Below, in pieces: positions 1 through 9,500 of a stretch of DNA of 41,978 nucleotides (positions are counted from its first letter, which is position 1; every line of letters begins with the position of its first letter). The notes beneath the pieces are model-generated. The model worked only from the letters and a program-made list of their open reading frames with translations, made no database searches and had not been told where the DNA came from. The translations under genes were made by a program, and so were the position numbers. This DNA is from Saprospiraceae bacterium (GTDB lineage: Bacteria; Bacteroidota; Bacteroidia; Chitinophagales; Saprospiraceae), in contig JALSGS010000049.1 in the NCBI GenBank assembly GCA_026982695.1, positions 1 through 41,978 of the forward strand, read 5' to 3'.

Positions 1-97
1 TAGCCAATAAAATATCCGAGATCTTCGATTTAGATGTAAAAATGATAGTCTCAGTAGTTCTAAAGGACAACGAAATACTGAAAATCTTTAACTTGAA

Positions 98-421
98 TCA
101 ATTGCTTTTGACTACCGAAACTTGAGTTAGAGTACTTGCACTTGGTGCTCCCTTTTTCCAGTTGAATATATCTCTAATCACCTCATCTGATCTCAACATC
201 CCATTATGAGCTAATCTCTGAGAGCCTAATACAACACTAAATAGAAAAGCTTCTACAATATCCAAAGAATCAACCCCTCTGTTCGAACCAGGCTGCGGCA
301 AAGGAAACCCTCCCAAAAACTCGTGCAATCCAAGCATGTCATACACACTTTTAAACAGGTGAATTCCTCCCCAAGGAGATATCTTTTTACCGGTAAATTC
401 AATGAGTAGTTTGCGCAACAT
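98..421 (-). pseudogene. IS1380-like transposase, N-terminal remnant
   Basis: Reads as the first ~100 residues of a DDE transposase of the IS1380 group. Seen: the 'ISPWGG' block near residue 14, the 'DSLDIVEAFLFSVVLGSQRL' stretch, and 'IFNWKKGAPSASTLT' near the end, an arrangement typical of the N-terminal part of this family. After STLT the similarity stops and the frame closes at 98, whereas family members normally run to 400 residues or more with the catalytic D-D-E further on. A neighbouring frame stays open for about 20 more codons, consistent with a frameshift, but I could not recognise the catalytic core in bases 1-97. The family call comes from memory of the pattern; truncated remnant, not functional as seen. 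Confidence 0.55.
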
Positions 422-518
422 TTTCTTACATATTTTATCTACAAAAAATACTGAAAATCAGCAATTTCAACCTTACCTAATCCATCCTATTGCACGGATT
501 GGGTTGCAGTGAGCTCAA

Positions 519-551
519 ACGGAAGTACCGGGGTACTTCCGTTTTCTTTTT
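519..551 (+). terminator. Rho-independent terminator
   Basis: An 11-bp perfect inverted repeat (519-529 with 532-542, GGAAGTACC type) is followed by TTTTCTTTTT at 542-551. The U-tract lies only on the plus-strand side, so it ends a plus-strand transcript coming from the left. No plus-strand gene precedes it inside the window; the transposase remnant lies between it and whatever it once served. Confidence 0.75.
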
Positions 552-632
552 GCCCCAGCCGCTAGTGTTTTTGTAATTTGGCCCGGCTTTCAGTACACAT
601 TACTTACAGCGCTGCTATCAATTCCATTTTTT

Positions 633-2267
633 ATGGCAAAAATCGACATTCAAGCCAACATCAACGAAGACCACCATAAATTGGCCATCAGTGAGTTGCA
701 GAATCGGTTGGTGCGCATCCGGCTGGGCGGCGGTACCAAGCGCATCAAAAAACAACAAGAACAAGGCAAGCTTACGGCCCGTGAGCGCATCCACTACTTG
801 CTCGACGAAGGCAGTGAATACATCGAAATTGGCTCTTTTGCTGGTTATGAGATGTACGACGACTACGGTGGTTGCCCCGCCGGTGGCGTCATCGTGGTAA
901 TCGGATACGTGAGTGGCCGCCAGTGCGTAGTCGTCGCCAACGACGCCACAGTGAAAGCTGGTGCCTGGTTTCCCATCACAGGTAAAAAAAACCTGCGCGC
1001 CCAGGAAATTGCCATGGAAAACCGCATTCCCATCATCTATCTGGTCGACAGTGCCGGTGTGTTCTTGCCCATGCAAGACGAGATCTTCCCCGACAAAGAT
1101 CACTTTGGCCGCATCTTCCGCAACAACGCCGTCATGTCGAGTATGGGCATTCCACAGATTGCCGCCATCATGGGCAGCTGCGTAGCCGGTGGTGCCTATC
1201 TGCCCATCATGTCCGATGAGGCCCTCATCGTAGAAGGTACTGGCTCTATATTTCTGGCGGGCCCCTATTTGGTGAAAGCCGCCATCGGCGAGGAGGTGGA
1301 TAAAGAAACGCTGGGTGGCGCCCGCACGCATTCCGAGATCTCAGGCGTAACCGACTACAGGAGTGCCAACGATCAGGAGTGCCTGGACACCATACGCGAT
1401 ATCATGAGCAAGTTGGGCCACTTCCCAAAAGCAGGTATCGACCGCACCACACCCAAGTCCCCCGAGCGCCCCGCTACCGACCTACTACGCCTGCTGCCCG
1501 CCGATCGCAGTAAACCCTACGACATGGTAGAGCTGCTCAAATGCATCGTCGATGAAGGCAGCCTCACTTTCTACAAAAAGGACTACGGCAAAACACTTAT
1601 CTGTGCCTATGCCCGCATCGATGGTTGGTCGGTAGGTATTGTAGCTAATGACCGGAAAATAGTCAAAAACGCCAAGGGAGAAATGCAATTCGGTGGCGTC
1701 ATCTATTCCGACTCGGCTGACAAAGCCGCCCGCTTCATTATGAACTGCAACCAAAAGCACATCCCCCTGGTCTTCTTTCACGACGTGACAGGCTTCATGG
1801 TGGGCTCGCGATCCGAACACGGCGGCATCATCAAAGATGGGGCTAAAATGGTCAATGCCGTAGCTAACAGTACTGTGCCCAAGTTTTCAGTGATCGTAGG
1901 TAACTCCTACGGTGCAGGCAACTATGCCATGTGTGGGCGTGCCTACGATCCGCGCCTAATCGTGGCTTGGCCCTCGGCCCGCATTGCCGTAATGGGTGGC
2001 GAGCAGGCAGCCAAAACACTGTTGCAGATCGAAGTATCGGCCATGAAGAAGCGCGGTGAAGAAATTGCCCCCGAGCGCGAAAAAGAGCTACTCGATAAGA
2101 TCACTGCCCGCTACGAACATCAAACTACGCCCTATTATGCTGCTGCCCGCCTTTGGGTGGACGAGCTGATCAATCCGCTCGACACGCGGCGCATTCTCTC
2201 GCAAGGCATCGCCATGGCCAACCACCGGCCTATCGACCACTTCAATGTAGGCGTCATACAGACCTAA
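633..2267 (+). CDS. acyl-CoA carboxylase beta subunit (carboxyltransferase)
   Basis: Carboxyltransferase subunit of a biotin-dependent acyl-CoA carboxylase, moving CO2 from carboxybiotin to an acyl-CoA in the cytoplasm. The 544-residue length is normal for a full subunit with N- and C-terminal crotonase-like halves. Seen: 'RERIHYLLDEGS' near residue 50, the block around residues 150-190 ('FPDKDHFGRIFRN', 'MGSCVAGGAYLP'), 'LGGARTHSEISG' near 230, and in the C-half 'DVTGFMVG' and 'GNSYGAGNYAMCGRAYDPR'. The DHFGRIFRN/GSCVAGGAY block is closer to methylcrotonyl-CoA carboxylase beta than to the propionyl-CoA type, but substrate cannot be fixed by eye. No biotin-carrying alpha subunit is in the window. 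hemD starts 5 bases after its stop, so the two are probably co-transcribed. Confidence 0.93.
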   Translation: MAKIDIQANINEDHHKLAISELQNRLVRIRLGGGTKRIKKQQEQGKLTARERIHYLLDEGSEYIEIGSFAGYEMYDDYGGCPAGGVIVVIGYVSGRQCVVVANDATVKAGAWFPITGKKNLRAQEIAMENRIPIIYLVDSAGVFLPMQDEIFPDKDHFGRIFRNNAVMSSMGIPQIAAIMGSCVAGGAYLPIMSDEALIVEGTGSIFLAGPYLVKAAIGEEVDKETLGGARTHSEISGVTDYRSANDQECLDTIRDIMSKLGHFPKAGIDRTTPKSPERPATDLLRLLPADRSKPYDMVELLKCIVDEGSLTFYKKDYGKTLICAYARIDGWSVGIVANDRKIVKNAKGEMQFGGVIYSDSADKAARFIMNCNQKHIPLVFFHDVTGFMVGSRSEHGGIIKDGAKMVNAVANSTVPKFSVIVGNSYGAGNYAMCGRAYDPRLIVAWPSARIAVMGGEQAAKTLLQIEVSAMKKRGEEIAPEREKELLDKITARYEHQTTPYYAAARLWVDELINPLDTRRILSQGIAMANHRPIDHFNVGVIQT

Positions 2268-2271
2268 ACAC

Positions 2272-2949
2272 ATGCACTTGTTTATCAGTAGGCCCGTAGC
2301 GCCACATAGCCCACTCAGTCTCTTCGCACGGCAGAGAGGTTATGCACTCACCGCACTGAGTTTGCTCGCGTTCGAAGGGCTACCTTTTGCCTTGCCCGAT
2401 GATCCTTGGCCTGAGTGGCTTTTCTTTTACAGCAAGCGAGGTGTGCGCTTTTTCTTTGCACGTCTTTCAGACTTGCGGCAAGCACTTCCCTCTTCTCTAC
2501 GTTTGGCCGCCATCGGTCCTGCTACAGCACACGCCATTCGCACTGCTGGTCATACTGTCGACTTCATAGGCACTGGCCAACCCGATGCTACAGCACGCGC
2601 CTTTCGGCAAATAGCACGCGGCCAACGCGTGTGTTTCGTCCGCGCTGAACAATCGCGACAATCAGTCCAGCAACTCGTCGCCGACGCCTTGGAAGTAATC
2701 GACCTGGTGGTCTATCGCAACAGCATCCGTAAAGAGGTGACCCCGCCCCCAGCACAACTGCTCATCTTCACCAGCCCACTCAACGCCGAAGCCTGGTACC
2801 AGCAACGCCCCCCACGACCTGATCAACTGGTGATAGCCATTGGGCCTACCACAGCGCGCAAGCTACATGAGCTGGGCATCGAGCAGGTGCACGTAGCGCC
2901 GAGCCCCAGCGAACATGTCATTGTCGAGCTGCTGCAACAGCTCACCTAA
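2272..2949 (+). CDS. hemD: uroporphyrinogen-III synthase
   Basis: Closes and inverts ring D of hydroxymethylbilane to give uroporphyrinogen III in haem/sirohaem synthesis. The 225-residue length is slightly short for the family but complete. Seen: N-terminal 'ISRP' start of the first lobe, 'FFYSKRGVRFFF' near residue 50, 'LAAIGPATAHAIRTAGH' near 78-94, the linker pattern 'RVCFVRAEQSRQSVQQL', and the second-lobe blocks 'LLIFTSPLNAEAWY' and 'VIAIGPTTARKLHELG', the family's usual paired 'IGPxTAxxL' signatures. The start lies 5 bases behind the carboxylase stop, implying coupled translation. Haem supply fits the several cytochromes nearby, although those are not in this operon. Confidence 0.85.
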   Translation: MHLFISRPVAPHSPLSLFARQRGYALTALSLLAFEGLPFALPDDPWPEWLFFYSKRGVRFFFARLSDLRQALPSSLRLAAIGPATAHAIRTAGHTVDFIGTGQPDATARAFRQIARGQRVCFVRAEQSRQSVQQLVADALEVIDLVVYRNSIRKEVTPPPAQLLIFTSPLNAEAWYQQRPPRPDQLVIAIGPTTARKLHELGIEQVHVAPSPSEHVIVELLQQLT

Positions 2950-3090
2950 TCCATGCACAGCACAACCTTTGCCTTACAAGGCGAATTTCAAGAATTTAAC
3001 ACGCCTACAGCGACAAAGGGCAGTACCAAAATCAAAAAATTGAAAGAGCTTTGACAGCATCAGATCTACACACCACGTAAAATCCATTGG

Positions 3091-4944
3091 ATGAGACGCC
3101 TCTACACATTGCGAGAGCTCATGGCATGGTGCCTGGCCATCGGCTTGGCCATAGCTGGCGTGCGCTGTGGGCTGCAGCAGCCGCGCGATCCCGTGTTTCG
3201 CAATCTCGGCCCACAGGCCACTTATGTAGGCATGGAGACGTGCCGCTCGTGCCATCCAGAACAATATGCCGATTTCATCCAGACGGGCATGGGGCAGTCG
3301 TGGGGTTGCGCCCCTCAACACAGCAAAGCTACTTTTGGTGCTCATGCCGTAGTGTACGACTCGATCCGCCATTTTTGGTATCATCCTTTTTTGCGCGACA
3401 GTGCCATGTATGTGCTCGAATACCGTCTTGAACAAGGTGATACCAGCTATCGCCGCATAGAGCGCATCGACTACGTCGTAGGTTCGGGCCAACACACCAA
3501 TTCGCACCTTATCGAGCGCAACGGTTACCTCTACCAGGCGCCAATTACGTGGTACGTGCAGGAAAATCGCTGGGGCCTTGCCCCCGGATTTACCGAATGG
3601 GGCAATCCGCGATTTGGCCGCTGGATTGGGGCCGAATGCGTCACCTGCCACAACCACTTGCCAGAGCAAGTGCCCGGATCGATCAATAAATTTCAGCGCA
3701 TGCCGCTGGGCATTGCCTGTGAGCGCTGCCACGGCCCTGGCTCCATCCACGTAGCAGAAAAGCTCGCTGGCATTGTAGTGGATACTGCCACCCAAGTAGA
3801 TGGCAGTATCGTCAATCCCCGCAAGTTGCCACGTCGCCTCCAGCTCGACCTGTGCCAGCGCTGCCACCTACAAGGTATCGCGCTGCTGCGGCCAGGCAAG
3901 ACCTTCTACGACTTTTGGCCGGGCATGCAGCTCGACTCGATCATGCAAGTATGGCTACCGCGCTACGCCGACTCCGATAGCCGCTTCATCATGGCTTCAC
4001 AAGCCGACAGGCTCAAGCAAAGCGCCTGCTTTCGCCAAAGCGAACAGCTCACCTGCCTGAGCTGCCACCACCCACATCACAGCGTACAGCTCACGCCGCG
4101 CAAGCGCTTTATCGATGCCTGCCGCAAATGCCACAAAGGCCCAGTCACGCAAGTCTGCAGTGCACCTGCCCAAGCTATCCGACAAGCCCAACAAGATTGC
4201 ATCAGCTGCCACATGCCTACCTCTGGCACAGCCGATATTCCCCATGTACGCATCACCGACCACCTCATCGGCAAGGCCACCGCCCGCCGTCATCTCTTTG
4301 GCGAAAGCCAGTTGAATAAAGACCAGGAATTCCACGAGCTCAAGCTACTATCAGGCAATCGCGCCACCCCACTCGACCGCGCCCGTGCCTTTTTGGCCCT
4401 ATACGACAAATATCTGCCCGCACCTTTTGTTCTCGATTCAGCAGCACACTACTTGGAGATGAGCACAACCGATGAACCATACTACACCGAGGTGCGCGTC
4501 CACCTGCTGTTCAACCGCGCCGACTACAAGGCGCTGCTCGCTCTGGCCCAACAGTGGCATCCCGAGCAAATCGAACAAGCCTGGACGGCCTACCGTGTGG
4601 GCGAAGCCTGCCTCAAAGAACAACGCGCCATGCTGGCATTGCGCTGGCTGCAGCGCGCTTGCGAGCTACTGCCACTTCATTTGGACTTTCTGGAAAAATT
4701 AGGAGCTGCTCAGATGATGGCCCGCCAATATGCAGCAGCTCAACAGACTTTTTTGCGCGTATTGGCAGAATATGCTGATAGGCCCGTCAGCTGTCTCAAC
4801 CTTGGTTGGTTGGCCGCGCTGCGCGGCGACTACAGCGAAGCGCGTGCATGGTACCTGCGTGCCCTGGCGCTTGATCCCGACTATGCCTTGGCAAAGGAGA
4901 ACCTACGTGCCTTAGACAGCTCATTGCAGCAGCTCAATCATTGA
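3091..4944 (+). CDS. seven-haem c-type cytochrome with C-terminal TPR region
   Basis: Exported electron-transfer protein. An N-terminal hydrophobic segment (residues ~10-25) serves as signal or anchor; a Cys follows at 26, but with Arg before it the lipobox is poor. Seven CxxCH haem sites start at residues 51, 183, 210, 255, 322, 344 and 370 (CRSCH, CVTCH, CERCH, CQRCH, CLSCH, CRKCH, CISCH). The first block 'YVGMETCRSCHPEQY' resembles the cytochrome c554-like group. From about residue 450 to the end helical repeats of TPR type appear, e.g. 'PVSCLNLGWLAALRGDYSEA' then 'RALALDPDYALAKENL'. Known relatives combine haem clusters with TPRs for protein contacts; the electron partner is not known. 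Its last 11 bases overlap the converging CDF gene. Confidence 0.85.
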   Translation: MRRLYTLRELMAWCLAIGLAIAGVRCGLQQPRDPVFRNLGPQATYVGMETCRSCHPEQYADFIQTGMGQSWGCAPQHSKATFGAHAVVYDSIRHFWYHPFLRDSAMYVLEYRLEQGDTSYRRIERIDYVVGSGQHTNSHLIERNGYLYQAPITWYVQENRWGLAPGFTEWGNPRFGRWIGAECVTCHNHLPEQVPGSINKFQRMPLGIACERCHGPGSIHVAEKLAGIVVDTATQVDGSIVNPRKLPRRLQLDLCQRCHLQGIALLRPGKTFYDFWPGMQLDSIMQVWLPRYADSDSRFIMASQADRLKQSACFRQSEQLTCLSCHHPHHSVQLTPRKRFIDACRKCHKGPVTQVCSAPAQAIRQAQQDCISCHMPTSGTADIPHVRITDHLIGKATARRHLFGESQLNKDQEFHELKLLSGNRATPLDRARAFLALYDKYLPAPFVLDSAAHYLEMSTTDEPYYTEVRVHLLFNRADYKALLALAQQWHPEQIEQAWTAYRVGEACLKEQRAMLALRWLQRACELLPLHLDFLEKLGAAQMMARQYAAAQQTFLRVLAEYADRPVSCLNLGWLAALRGDYSEARAWYLRALALDPDYALAKENLRALDSSLQQLNH

Positions 4945-5938
4945 GGAGCTTGCGCCAATGTGGCATTGGCTGCAATATCTCCTCGAGCGACCAGTCCACC
5001 TCCCGCTCAAATGGCGCTTTGCGGTAGCGGCAATCGGCCTTTCGGCAAATGCTACATGCCCGTGGCGGCTCGCAAGGATCTGCATGAATAAACAACTCCA
5101 CAGGTTGGCCTAAGCACTGCGCTACAGCTGCCTCAAAAGCCTTCACTTCGGCATGCGCCTGCCGCAAGGTATAGTACCACGGCAAGCTCAAGTGGCAGTC
5201 GATGTGCAAGGTAGCCCCATACTTGATGATGCGAAAGTTGTGCAAGTCCACCCATTCGGGCTTCCACTGCTGGTGTAACAGCTCGAGCACTTTGGCAATG
5301 AGGGGTTCGTCAGCTTCATCCATGATGCCTGCCGCTGCCCGACGCAACAACTGCACCCCTGTATGCACAATCCATCCACCAAAAGTAATAGCCACTACAT
5401 TGTCAATCCACTCAAGGCCCGTCCATTTAATAAGTGCCAGCCCGAGGACCAGACCTGCCGATGTCCATGCATCGCTCATCAAGTGTTTGCCATCAGACAC
5501 CAGCGTAAGGCTGTGATGGCGCTGCCCAGCCCATACCAATGCCTTGCCCATCGCCCAATTGGCCAGGCCTGCCACACTACTGACCCACAAGCCCAAGCCC
5601 AGCTGTGCAAGCGGCTGTGGCTCAAAAAAATTGTATCCTCCTTTACCCACCATCGCGATGCCCGCCACGATGATGAGCAGCCCTTCCAACCCCGCTGCCA
5701 CGAACTCCACCTTGCCATGCCCATAGGGATGGTTGCGATCGCGAGGCTGCGATGCCAGATAAAGGCTAAACAACGCAAAGCTGCCCGCCATCACGTTGGC
5801 AATGCTCTCTACTGCATCCGACAAGATGGCATTCGAGTGTGTTTGCCACCAAGCATAAAACTTGGCTACCACCAGCAGCAGGCTACTACCCAACACCAAT
5901 GCCTGCAGGCGAAATGCTGGATGGCGCACTCCATGCAT
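4934..5938 (-). CDS. cation diffusion facilitator (CDF) metal transporter
   Basis: Inner-membrane divalent-cation/proton antiporter of the CDF family, expected to export Zn, Fe, Mn or similar. 334 residues with several membrane segments in the first two thirds. Seen: 'HSNAILSDAVESIANV' in the second membrane segment, 'RDRNHPYGHGKVEF' (classic CDF loop) and 'SDGKHLMSDAWTSAG' supplying the HxxxD metal site in the fifth. The cytoplasmic domain follows ('HIDCHLSLPWYYTLRQAHAEV'). The tail carries four cysteines in a C-x6-C-x2-C-x4-C spacing ('CEPPRACSICRKADC'), an extra metal-binding candidate. Its ATG overlaps the stop of the HMA gene (TGATG), so translation is coupled. Metal specificity is not readable from sequence. 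Confidence 0.9.
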   Translation of the reverse strand: MHGVRHPAFRLQALVLGSSLLLVVAKFYAWWQTHSNAILSDAVESIANVMAGSFALFSLYLASQPRDRNHPYGHGKVEFVAAGLEGLLIIVAGIAMVGKGGYNFFEPQPLAQLGLGLWVSSVAGLANWAMGKALVWAGQRHHSLTLVSDGKHLMSDAWTSAGLVLGLALIKWTGLEWIDNVVAITFGGWIVHTGVQLLRRAAAGIMDEADEPLIAKVLELLHQQWKPEWVDLHNFRIIKYGATLHIDCHLSLPWYYTLRQAHAEVKAFEAAVAQCLGQPVELFIHADPCEPPRACSICRKADCRYRKAPFEREVDWSLEEILQPMPHWRKLLND

Positions 5939-6201
5939 CAGCGCTTCACTTTGTAGCTACCACCTTCTTCGATAATGGCAATAATCTGCTCACAAGTCAG
6001 CTGATCCGGATCATATACAAAGGTACCCTGCCCTTCTGGATAGCGCACATAGGCTTCATACACTCCCGACACCGACTCAAAGCGGTTGCGAATATTCATC
6101 GCACAATGATCGCAACTCATACCCTCAATTCCGACGCTAAGCGTAGCTGCATGATCGGGGTATTTCTTCTTTCTAAATGCCTTTTTGATCTTATCAAACA
6201 T
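5938..6201 (-). CDS. heavy-metal-associated (HMA) domain protein, copper-chaperone-like
   Basis: Small cytoplasmic metal-binding protein of the HMA fold. Seen: a basic lead 'MFDKIKKAFRKKKYPDHA', then 'VGIEGMSCDHCAMNIRNRFE' with the MxCxxC site, followed by 'SGVYEAYVRYPEGQGTFVYD' and a closing helix, which is the full beta-alpha-beta-beta-alpha-beta layout of CopZ-type domains. The ATG at 6201 (87 residues) is preferred over the one at 6264 because the longer frame adds a Cys-rich, unlikely 21-residue lead and would include the candidate -7 box at 6218-6225. It probably feeds or senses metal for the CDF transporter translated from the same message. Likely Cu or Zn; unproven. Confidence 0.85.
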   Translation of the reverse strand: MFDKIKKAFRKKKYPDHAATLSVGIEGMSCDHCAMNIRNRFESVSGVYEAYVRYPEGQGTFVYDPDQLTCEQIIAIIEEGGSYKVKR

Positions 6202-6217
6202 ATAAATATGTATTTTA

Positions 6218-6225
6218 CAAATGTA
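6218..6225 (-). promoter_or_regulatory. candidate Bacteroidota -7 box for the HMA-CDF operon
   Basis: On the minus strand this reads TACATTTG, an exact match to the Bacteroidota consensus TAnnTTTG. It lies about 16 bases before the ATG at 6201, giving a very short leader. No convincing TTG box sits 19-21 bases upstream, so the call is tentative. The rest of 6226-6503, between the two divergent genes, shows nothing else I can name. Confidence 0.35.
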
Positions 6226-6503
6226 AACCTTTCGGCAAACTGTATCACCAGCACAAAAATGCATGCCCTATGTGCGCATGAAAAGTGATAAAAAATACAA
6301 AATGCATTTTCTGGCATACGCACTACCCCACTAAGACAAATAGCGCACGTTTTTTGCATGTAAATGCACAGCGTATCTCTACATACGCCAATTCCCCCAA
6401 CAAACACCTCATATATCGCCGATCGCCAAGACCATTTCGGTTCGATTTTTGGCATGTGTATACACTTCCAAGCCCGATATTGTTGATGGTAAAGGATATC
6501 TGC

Positions 6504-9500
6504 ATGCGCCCTTTGGCTGAGTATTTCGCCTTACTCACTTTGACAGCTACCTTGTGGTGGCCTGCAGGGCTTGTAGCCCAAAACAACCTATCTGTTCAAT
6601 ACAGCAACAGCAATTCCGTACCAGATGCACTGACTGTATGCGGCTCAGTGGACACTGCACAAGTGACAATCACCTTGTCGGGCCAGTCACCTGCTACGCG
6701 CAGCCAACTCACAGCTACTTGCCACTTGTTTCAGGGCATTCGATTTGCTGGACTTGACACCAGTGCCACCACACCTGGCGTGACATTACTCGATGATACT
6801 AACCCCAATGTGCCTGTATTCGCGCTGCCCGACCTGAGCCCCGATGGGATCACCCACGTACAAATCGGATACTATATCTATGCCGATTGCGAAGTAGTGG
6901 ACACGCTTGCGCAAAACGGCATGCTCGACCTATACGACCTGTGGCAATTCGACTATAGCCTCAATGGCCAATACTTGAGCGAACAACACACTACAGCTTC
7001 TTATCGCGATGCGCTGGCCATTCCTTTTTTTACTATCAGCACCCCGACCGACATACCGCCAATGGCTACAGGTGACTGCTCCACGCGCCAACTCGTAATA
7101 TCTAATAGTGCACTCAACGGCAGCACCGACACTTTGTGGTATACTACTATACAAGGATCTGGCCTCAGCCTACAGCTCCTTGAAGTCAATGGCATGCCCA
7201 TAGACCTACAGGCCATGGCGGGGCCATTTGGCGACACCAGCTACACAGCGGCTTTGTCTGGTGAGGTCTTTGTAGCCAACAGCTACGGCAATGGCGACAC
7301 CACATTTGATCCAAACGAAGCCCTAACCATTACCGAGCACTTCCGCGTGGTAGATTGTACGGGGGGTACCGAAAGCACCCATGCCATCGGATGGGGCTGT
7401 TCGGGACAACTATGTGCACAGGCCACAATTGTCGATGTGGTGCCTATTGGCGAAGGCAGTCCAAAGGTCGCATTCAGCACAGGTGGTAGCCTCGCCAACA
7501 CTTACGGCGGCTACTGTGCCGATGGCCACACGACCATCACCATCAGCAACGACGGCATTGAGTTTGACCCGGGCTTTGGCGCCATGTACGACTTGTGGGC
7601 CGGCATTGGATTGGGTGGCACCTTTTCCGTCGAAGATGGGCGTTATCGCATCACAAGCCTGCGCATCGCTGGGCAAGACCTCAATGTGAGTACCTATCCT
7701 TTGCTCGCATTACATGGCCATCCAGCCTTCGCCACCGACCCTGACGGAACAGGTGGCCTAGCCGACCTCGATGGCGATGGCTGGTTCGACGATCTACCTG
7801 TAGGGCAAAGTATTGAGCTAACAGCTTTTTACGAAGTAAACTGCACAGCAGCTGATATGCCTACCGACGATGCGTACAACTCCAACTTCGGCACCGCTTT
7901 TCATGGCCGTATCCGATATACCGATGCCTGCCAACAAACGATTACAGCACCTCATTCCAACTTCTTCACACCTACACTCAAACGCAACTCCTTTAGCAAC
8001 CCCGCTCCGCCCGATGCCTTTGTCCTGACCGACACCTTCACTTTACGCCATCGCCAAAACAGAACTGCACGATTCTTCGAGCCCCTATGCGATGGGCAAG
8101 GTCATTGGATCGTGAAAGTACACTTACCGCAGGGCATCCATCCCATCATCGACCAAGTGAGCTGGACGCACACCGGAGGTGAAATAGCACTTCCCAGTAG
8201 CTATGAATTTGAAGACAGTTTGCTCACACTCACCTTTGGCGACAGCACGATCAGCAGCTTTAATGGCGACTTTGAACTCAATCTGCCATTAGTAGCCGAC
8301 TGTTCAGCTGCAGGTCGCCAAGCCAATGTCACACTCGACATCACCTATGTATGCCCTACCTGCGACTGCATCCACAACTGGTACTGTGGCACCATCGAAG
8401 GCCCTCAAATACACGCCAACAGCCCGCCTTGCCCGCCTGAAGTGCTCATTTGCGAAAGCGGCCTGCGCACCTACCACTTCGACGTGGCGCGCACCACCTT
8501 TGGCTTTGCCGACCCCAACTTCCAAACCCCTATTGATCCTGATCAGGCCAATAAAAAGGTGGCCATCAGTTGCGATTCGGTGCTCATGCAGGTGCGCAGT
8601 GTAGTGGGCAATGTACCCTTGGACGACTCCATCGGCATCGCCATCACTTACGACAACCCCGATGGCACCGATGATGTAGCCGAACTCTTCCTCTTTGGCC
8701 ATGGCCAGGTGATCTTTACTACCACTGATAGCACATACCTCTGTGCACTCAACAGCAGTCAGCTGACGATCCACCACATGGGCGCCCGCAAGATGTTGCA
8801 GTTCGACCTAACACCTTGTCTCGATGCCTTAGGACTTACGCTGATGCCCGGCGACAGCCTCGATTTCTACGCCACCTTTCAGCTCAATCCTGATGGGCCT
8901 TACGAGCTACAGTTTCGCCAGGTGCCCCAACTCAGAGCCTGGGCATTCGCCCAAATTGGTGGGCAAACATACCGTTGTGATCATTTCGGTACCGACTTTA
9001 CTGTAGCCAAGACGCGTACGGTGTTCGACTACCCCAACAGCAGCGCCTTTCCAAAAGGCTGCGATAGCACCACACTTGATTACCGCCTCATCGTAGCGAA
9101 TAATGGCTTTAACAACTGGTTTACCGGAGAATACCGGCAGGCCATGCACTTTGACAGCATCACCTTTGATTTCGAACCCAGCATATTACAAGCCTTTGAA
9201 GGAAAAAACGTAGCAATTTCTATACCTGGCCATCCCTATTTTCACGATCAGTTTTTCGATCTTCCGCCACTTGACAGTTTTCCTGATGGACACTACATAG
9301 TCCGTTTCGATACGCTCAACTTCAGCCCCTCCCTCAATGTTGTGCAGAACTACGCAATGCACTTGCGCATTACACTACAGCCCCACTGTCAGACAGCTTT
9401 GGCTAGTACACAAGGCAATGGCATCTTTCAGTTTGCACCACGTGTCTGGTTTGAAGATCGCAGCTACGCCGCCCATATTGGATCGGGCAGCTGTGTAGCA

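Noticed and set aside
618-1331. Long minus-strand frame opposite the carboxylase gene
   Set aside because: Shadow of the real gene; no start context or family resemblance.
5363-5956. 197-codon plus-strand frame opposite the CDF gene
   Set aside because: Antisense shadow; the CDF motifs on the other strand are unambiguous.
6285-6503. Upstream extension of the giant secreted-protein frame
   Set aside because: The added 73 residues are not protein-like and would put the signal peptide in the interior; the ATG at 6504 with a leader directly after it is better.
8304-8777. Long minus-strand frame opposite the giant secreted gene
   Set aside because: Antisense shadow produced by balanced base composition; sequence has no domain pattern.
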